From: Agrypnia vestita
Lineage: Eukaryota > Arthropoda > Insecta > Trichoptera > Phryganeidae
NCBI GenBank assembly: GCA_016648135.1
Contig: JADDOH010023717.1
Span: 87,686 to 151,685 of the forward strand
DNA: 64,000 bases
Direction: 5' to 3'
The translations under genes were made by a program, and so were the position numbers. Under the pieces are notes generated by a model. The model ran no database searches. It worked only from the letters and a program-made list of their open reading frames with translations, and was not told the DNA's origin. This document shows positions 60,075-64,000 of this stretch, one piece after another. How positions within the stretch are numbered: the first letter of the stretch is position 1; each line of letters starts with the position of its first letter.

Positions 60075-60108
60075 AGGTAAATTAATGTAATTTCATTAAT
60101 TTACCTCA
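60073..60108. repeat. Perfect 15-bp hairpin with 6-nt loop
   Basis: TGAGGTAAATTAATG (60073-60087) is exactly inverted at 60094-60108. It sits at the suspected right edge of the Tigger remnant. Confidence 0.85.
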
Positions 60109-60151
60109 CTTCTTTCCATAAGAAGTCAGAAAATTGGATTGATTCATTCTA

Positions 60152-60170
60152 GACACACACACACACACAT
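60152..60170. repeat. (CA)n microsatellite
   Basis: About nine CA dinucleotides, too short to be more than a simple repeat. Confidence 0.7.
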
Positions 60171-60858
60171 GTACACAGCGCTGTAACAGAAAAAATAATG
60201 AAAATTTAATACTGTATGGTGTAAGTGAAAGGTGGCGAGGAAAGTGGAGAAGAGAGAAGTTGTTTGGAAGGGGAACCTTCACCTTGCATGGAAAAGTCAG
60301 GTCAGATCTTGAGGTTTTTTTCTCTTTTCTTTCTTAGTAATAACCTGTCTCATGATGTTTATTTTTCCTTTGAAAATTTTTCTGAAGTGAGGCATGATTG
60401 TGAACCGAATCGTACATCATGAAAAACATCTAAGAACGAAGGATCCATTGTATTGGTTATTAAAAATGTGGCTAAATAATTTCTATTTGAAACTTGTTCA
60501 ATTCCTAATAATCGGCCCGATTCTGAAAATAACAATGTCTGAATCTTCAAGATTTTTATCCCAACACTTAATAGACGATAATAAAAATTAAAAATGTCCA
60601 GAGCGGATTTTGTAATTCTACAGCTCAAATACACTGTATTAAAAGATGATATAAGAAAGATTGTTTCTTACAAACATATTAATTTCTTCGAGAGTATTGT
60701 TGCAAGTTTGCAAAGTGACAGTTGTGTTTGTGCTTGCTCTCTTGGATAATTACTTATTTTGGATAAAACAGATATTTATAACCTTTTTTTCCCTTTGTAT
60801 TTAGTTTATATTTTGTTGTATTGTAGCATATTAACGAATTTCCGTTTCTACATCCTTA

Positions 60859-62349
60859 ATGGAGGACTTAAGACCTCCGGATCCTCCGGATCCCCCTGAT
60901 CCTCATCCTTCACCATCTACCATAAGAGGAATATCGCGTTTTCCTTTGGAGGACTCGGATTCCTCAGAAGATTCCTCTTTTTCAGCTTTTAAAAAAAGGA
61001 AAATTGAAAAAAGATCTTCAAAAATAAGACCTAAGCCCTCTACCATCGTTGCGTCTCCTCCTATCTCCCCTACGCCTTCAATAATCCCAGCTGTAGAGCC
61101 TTCTTCTGCTCCTCAGGGTCCTCTTCCTCATCCTCAACTGTTGTACTCTGATTCAGCAGTATCCCCTTTTCTGGTCTATGTTCAGAGAACAGAACGAGGT
61201 ACAATCCACCCAATCGATTTTGGTAAACATAATTTGCAACAAAAAACAAAAGGCATTCGCCCAGATGGTATTAAGGCAGAAGGTAGATATAAAATCTCTG
61301 TTGAATTTGAATCAGGAGCTTTGGCAAACAATTTTGTATCAAGTTTTAGCAACTTACAAAATAATAAATTCAAAGCTTACGTTCCATCCTTTAATGTTAC
61401 CCGCCTGGGTCTCGTACGTGGCATATCCGTTGATCTTTCAGAGGAAGAAATAATTTCGTATATCTCTACTTCACAAAATATTGGTAAAGTTGTAAAGGCT
61501 AGACGCCTAAACTATAAAGATACTTCCTCTGGTACTGTCACATGGAAACCATCACAAACAGTGGTCCTCACTTTTGAAGGCCAAACCCTTCCTTCTCACG
61601 TATATCTCTTGTACAATTCTCTGCCAGTAGAACTGTACACTTTCCCAACCATTCGGTGTTATAATTGTCTCCGCTATGGACACTCTAAGGTGACATGTAG
61701 ATCCTCTCCTCGATGCTTCAAGTGTGGTGAAAATCATCTTACCAATCAATGCCCAAATCCTCCCGATGTCCCCACCTGTGTGAACTGTTCAGGTAATCAT
61801 ACGGCGACTAGTTTTTCATGTCCAGAATTAACCAGACAAAAAAACATAAAACAATATATGGCCGCCAACAATGCATCATATTTTCAAGCATCCAAAATTT
61901 TCTCGATTTCCAAAAAATCATTTGCCAATGTCTCATCTCAGCCTCCCGTTACTCAAACTCCCCAGAGTTGCCTCTTTACACCTAATCTTCCTGCTACCTC
62001 TTTCCGTAAAACCGTATACCATAATCCTAAATCAAAAGTTCCTAGCTCTCCGGGATATGACAGACAAGGACATAATGATCAACTGTTCTCTTATAGTTCT
62101 AACCCATCCAATGTCATTACTTCTAATATTAGCCAACCAACAAAAACTCCTACTCTTCCACCATCTACTCCCCTGTCAAATGCCATTAGCAATGAAAATT
62201 CTTCTTTTATTCAGACTTTACTTATGATACTCATTAATTTAATTTCTAATAGCAATTCTTTACCGTCCAACGCTGCTTCTATAATTTCATCTCTTAACTC
62301 CCTTCATAATGGCCTCCGATGTTCAAATCCTTCAGTGGAACAGCCGTAG
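60859..62349 (+). CDS. LINE ORF1, nucleic-acid-binding protein with three zinc knuckles
   Basis: Intact frame of 496 codons. The N-terminus is proline-rich (MEDLRPPDPPDPPDPHPSPS) and followed by a basic patch (FKKRKIEKRSSKIRPK). The middle (about 110-260) has the RNA-recognition-like fold region common to Jockey-type ORF1. Three knuckles follow: CX2CX4HX4C at 267-280 (CYNCLRYGHSKVTC), CX2CX3HX4C at 286-298 and CX2CX3HX6C at 307-321. The C-terminal third is Ser/Pro/Asn-rich. Such proteins coat the LINE RNA and assist strand annealing during target-primed reverse transcription. Its last 41 bases overlap the start of ORF2. No stop or frameshift, so the element is young. Confidence 0.92.
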   Translation: MEDLRPPDPPDPPDPHPSPSTIRGISRFPLEDSDSSEDSSFSAFKKRKIEKRSSKIRPKPSTIVASPPISPTPSIIPAVEPSSAPQGPLPHPQLLYSDSAVSPFLVYVQRTERGTIHPIDFGKHNLQQKTKGIRPDGIKAEGRYKISVEFESGALANNFVSSFSNLQNNKFKAYVPSFNVTRLGLVRGISVDLSEEEIISYISTSQNIGKVVKARRLNYKDTSSGTVTWKPSQTVVLTFEGQTLPSHVYLLYNSLPVELYTFPTIRCYNCLRYGHSKVTCRSSPRCFKCGENHLTNQCPNPPDVPTCVNCSGNHTATSFSCPELTRQKNIKQYMAANNASYFQASKIFSISKKSFANVSSQPPVTQTPQSCLFTPNLPATSFRKTVYHNPKSKVPSSPGYDRQGHNDQLFSYSSNPSNVITSNISQPTKTPTLPPSTPLSNAISNENSSFIQTLLMILINLISNSNSLPSNAASIISSLNSLHNGLRCSNPSVEQP

Positions 62350-64000
62350 TGCTGTTTGTAATAAACATGAAATAGTTACTAAAAACTTACAATATAGATA
62401 TAGCAGCAATATCAGAGACCTGGTTTAAGCAGAACTATCTGTTTAAGATCCCAGGATTCTCCTGTCTCAGGGATGACCGTCCAGACGGCAAGGGCGGAGT
62501 AGCCCTACTTATAAAAAATTCCTTTTCCTTTTCTCAAATCCCTCTTCCGTCCTTTCCCTCATTCCAAATAGTAGGTGCTAAAGTCAATGATGTGGGATAT
62601 GTTTCGGTATACTGCCCCCCCAATGGCACATTCGACATTGATGCTTGGAACTCAGTTATCTCTTTTCTTCCTTCTTCTTTTTTTATTCTTGGAGATCTCA
62701 ATGCTCACTCTCAGTCATGGGGCAGTGCGTTTTGTGATCGATCTGGAACTAATATTATTTCATTCATTGACGATAATAACCTAATTATCCTCAATGATGG
62801 CTCTCCCACTAGGTTCAGTTCCCCGTCTCAACGAGCCAGTGCGGTGGATCTGTCTATCTGTTCCAATTCCTTAGCAGCGTCAACCAGTTGGTCAATACTA
62901 GGAGATCCACACTCTAGTGACCATTTCCCTATAATCCTCTCATTTGTCTCAAAATCACCCAAATCTCCTGTAAAAAGAGTTCCTAAATTTAATTTTAAAA
63001 AAGCAAATTGGAACCACTTCCGCGAACTCCTTGAATCCTCTACCGCTCCCCTCCCTTTGCATATTACCTCTGAGGAAATTCAATCAACATTTTCTCAATT
63101 AATTTCAATTATCCAACATGCAGCAGACAAAAGCATCCCAAAATCAAACCCTAACCCAAAATTCCCCGCCTCTCCCCCCTGGTGGGATGAAGAATGTACC
63201 CAGGCCGTAAGAAGGCGTAAAACTGCTATGTCTACCTACAAAAAAGATATGAGTATGGCTAATTACTTAGTTGTCAAAAAAACTCAGGCTCAAACCAAAA
63301 AATTTTTAAGGAAGAAAAAAAGAAAGGGTTGGCAACAGTTTTGTACTTCTATATCCCCCACTACTCCTATTTCTACTTTATGGACAATGATCCGTAAGTA
63401 TCGCTCATCTTTTATTCCTTCCGTTAAACGGTCTTCCAACAATCTATGGCTAGGAGTGTTTGCTGACAATCTGGCACCTCCACCTGTGCCTCATATCAGT
63501 GAATCTCCATCTTTAACTCATTTTTCAAGTCCCACGTCTTGGTTGGATGCTCCTTTTGCTATTCAAGAATTAACCTATCCTCTTCAAAACCATAAAAATT
63601 CCTCGCCCGGGCTGGATAAAATATCCTATATCATGATTCAACATTTTCCCACCTCCACTTTAAATTATTACTTATTTGTCATTAATAAAATATTTGAAAC
63701 TGGACAAATTCCTGAGGAATGGAAAGCCCAATTGGTTCTCCCAATCCTAAAACCAAATAAAGACCCAGATGTTGGATGCTCTTACCGCCCAATAGCCCTA
63801 TCTTCTTGCATGCTGAAGGTGGTTGAACATATGATTAAAAACCGTATTGATTGGTATGCAGAACATAATGAACTCCTTTCGTCCTCTCAATTTGGTTTTC
63901 GCAAAAAGAAATCTGTTTTTGACAACCTGAGTATTCTTACCTCAGATATTAGAATATCTCTTTCTCTCGGTAAGTGTACGGCAGCAGCCTTTATTGACAT
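62309..64000 (+). pseudogene. LINE ORF2 (endonuclease plus reverse transcriptase), one frameshift, partial
   Basis: The ATG at 62309 opens MASDVQILQWNSRSAVCNKH; the frame then breaks near 62390-62397 and continues one frame over without any stop to the window end. Visible motifs are DIAAISETWFKQ, GVALLIKN, VSVYCPPN, the catalytic ILGDLNAHSQSWG and SDHFPI of the endonuclease. Then WWDEEC and the reverse transcriptase blocks SPGLDKIS, YRPIALSSCMLKVVE, SQFGFRKKKS and AAAFID, the start of the first catalytic-Asp motif. The remainder, including the YADD-type motif, lies outside. A single indel separates this from an intact endonuclease frame; an assembly error cannot be excluded. Confidence 0.9.

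Larger units (their letters stand above)
60859..64000 (+). mobile_element. Jockey/I-group non-LTR retrotransposon, cut by window end
   Basis: Two overlapping frames: ORF1 with three CCHC zinc knuckles, and ORF2 with an apurinic-type endonuclease followed by reverse transcriptase. This arrangement is that of Jockey/I/R1-type LINEs. The 5' untranslated part must lie before 60859, but its limit is not visible. The 3' half lies beyond the window. Confidence 0.92.

Noticed and set aside
1..64000. Prokaryote-type systems (CRISPR, operons, phage, toxin-antitoxin)
   Set aside because: Spliced gene, retroelements and SINEs show nuclear eukaryotic DNA; no spaced direct-repeat arrays or operon-like gene runs were seen.

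Overview
The window is AT-rich eukaryotic DNA, almost certainly from an insect. The evidence is one large spliced gene with arthropod-type small exons in long introns, a cecropia-type mariner, RTE-, Jockey- and Penelope-type retroelements, tRNA-derived SINEs and many short foldback elements. The order of insect cannot be fixed from the sequence alone. No tRNA or rRNA gene, CRISPR array or prokaryotic feature was seen.

The one clear host gene is on the + strand: the orthologue of Stardust/PALS1 (MPP5), the MAGUK scaffold of the Crumbs apical-polarity complex. I placed 13 coding exons between 24418 and 53528. They join in compatible phases into a 695-residue protein ordered as a Par6-binding N-terminal region, L27N, L27C, PDZ, SH3, a basic HOOK segment and a catalytically dead guanylate kinase domain. 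Introns 1 (5.8 kb) and 2 (10.6 kb) hold most of the length. Exons 2 and 3 are about 68% and 85% GC in very AT-rich surroundings.

Layout. 1-11 kb: no supportable gene, only scattered repeats and foldbacks, then a GC-rich patch at 11.0-11.3 kb with a possible minus-strand splice donor. 11.39-13.75 kb: a transposon cluster made of a mariner with intact 29-bp terminal repeats and one frameshift, followed by two palindromic elements. 13.75-24.4 kb: gene-poor upstream region with a hAT-type MITE with a perfect 8-bp target duplication, a SINE, foldbacks and a 34-bp perfect palindrome. 24.4-53.5 kb: stardust, its introns carrying SINEs, MITEs, palindromic elements, LINE and Penelope remnants and an RTE insertion with an 11-bp target duplication. 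53.5-55.3 kb: probable 3' UTR. 55.3-59.0 kb: AT-rich with nothing recognised. 59.03-60.07 kb: decayed Tigger/pogo transposon. 60.86-64.0 kb: a Jockey/I-group non-LTR retrotransposon with intact ORF1 and an ORF2 broken once near its start, cut by the window end.

The most unusual signals are structural. A family of about 0.5-kb palindromic elements shares an inner core, but the outer arms come in different versions, and within each copy left and right arms match each other. There are also several perfect, short-loop inverted repeats, Penelope-type inverted terminal repeats with hammerhead-like cores, a perfect four-unit heat-shock element in intron 1, and a possible alternative first coding exon of stardust at 28768-28851.
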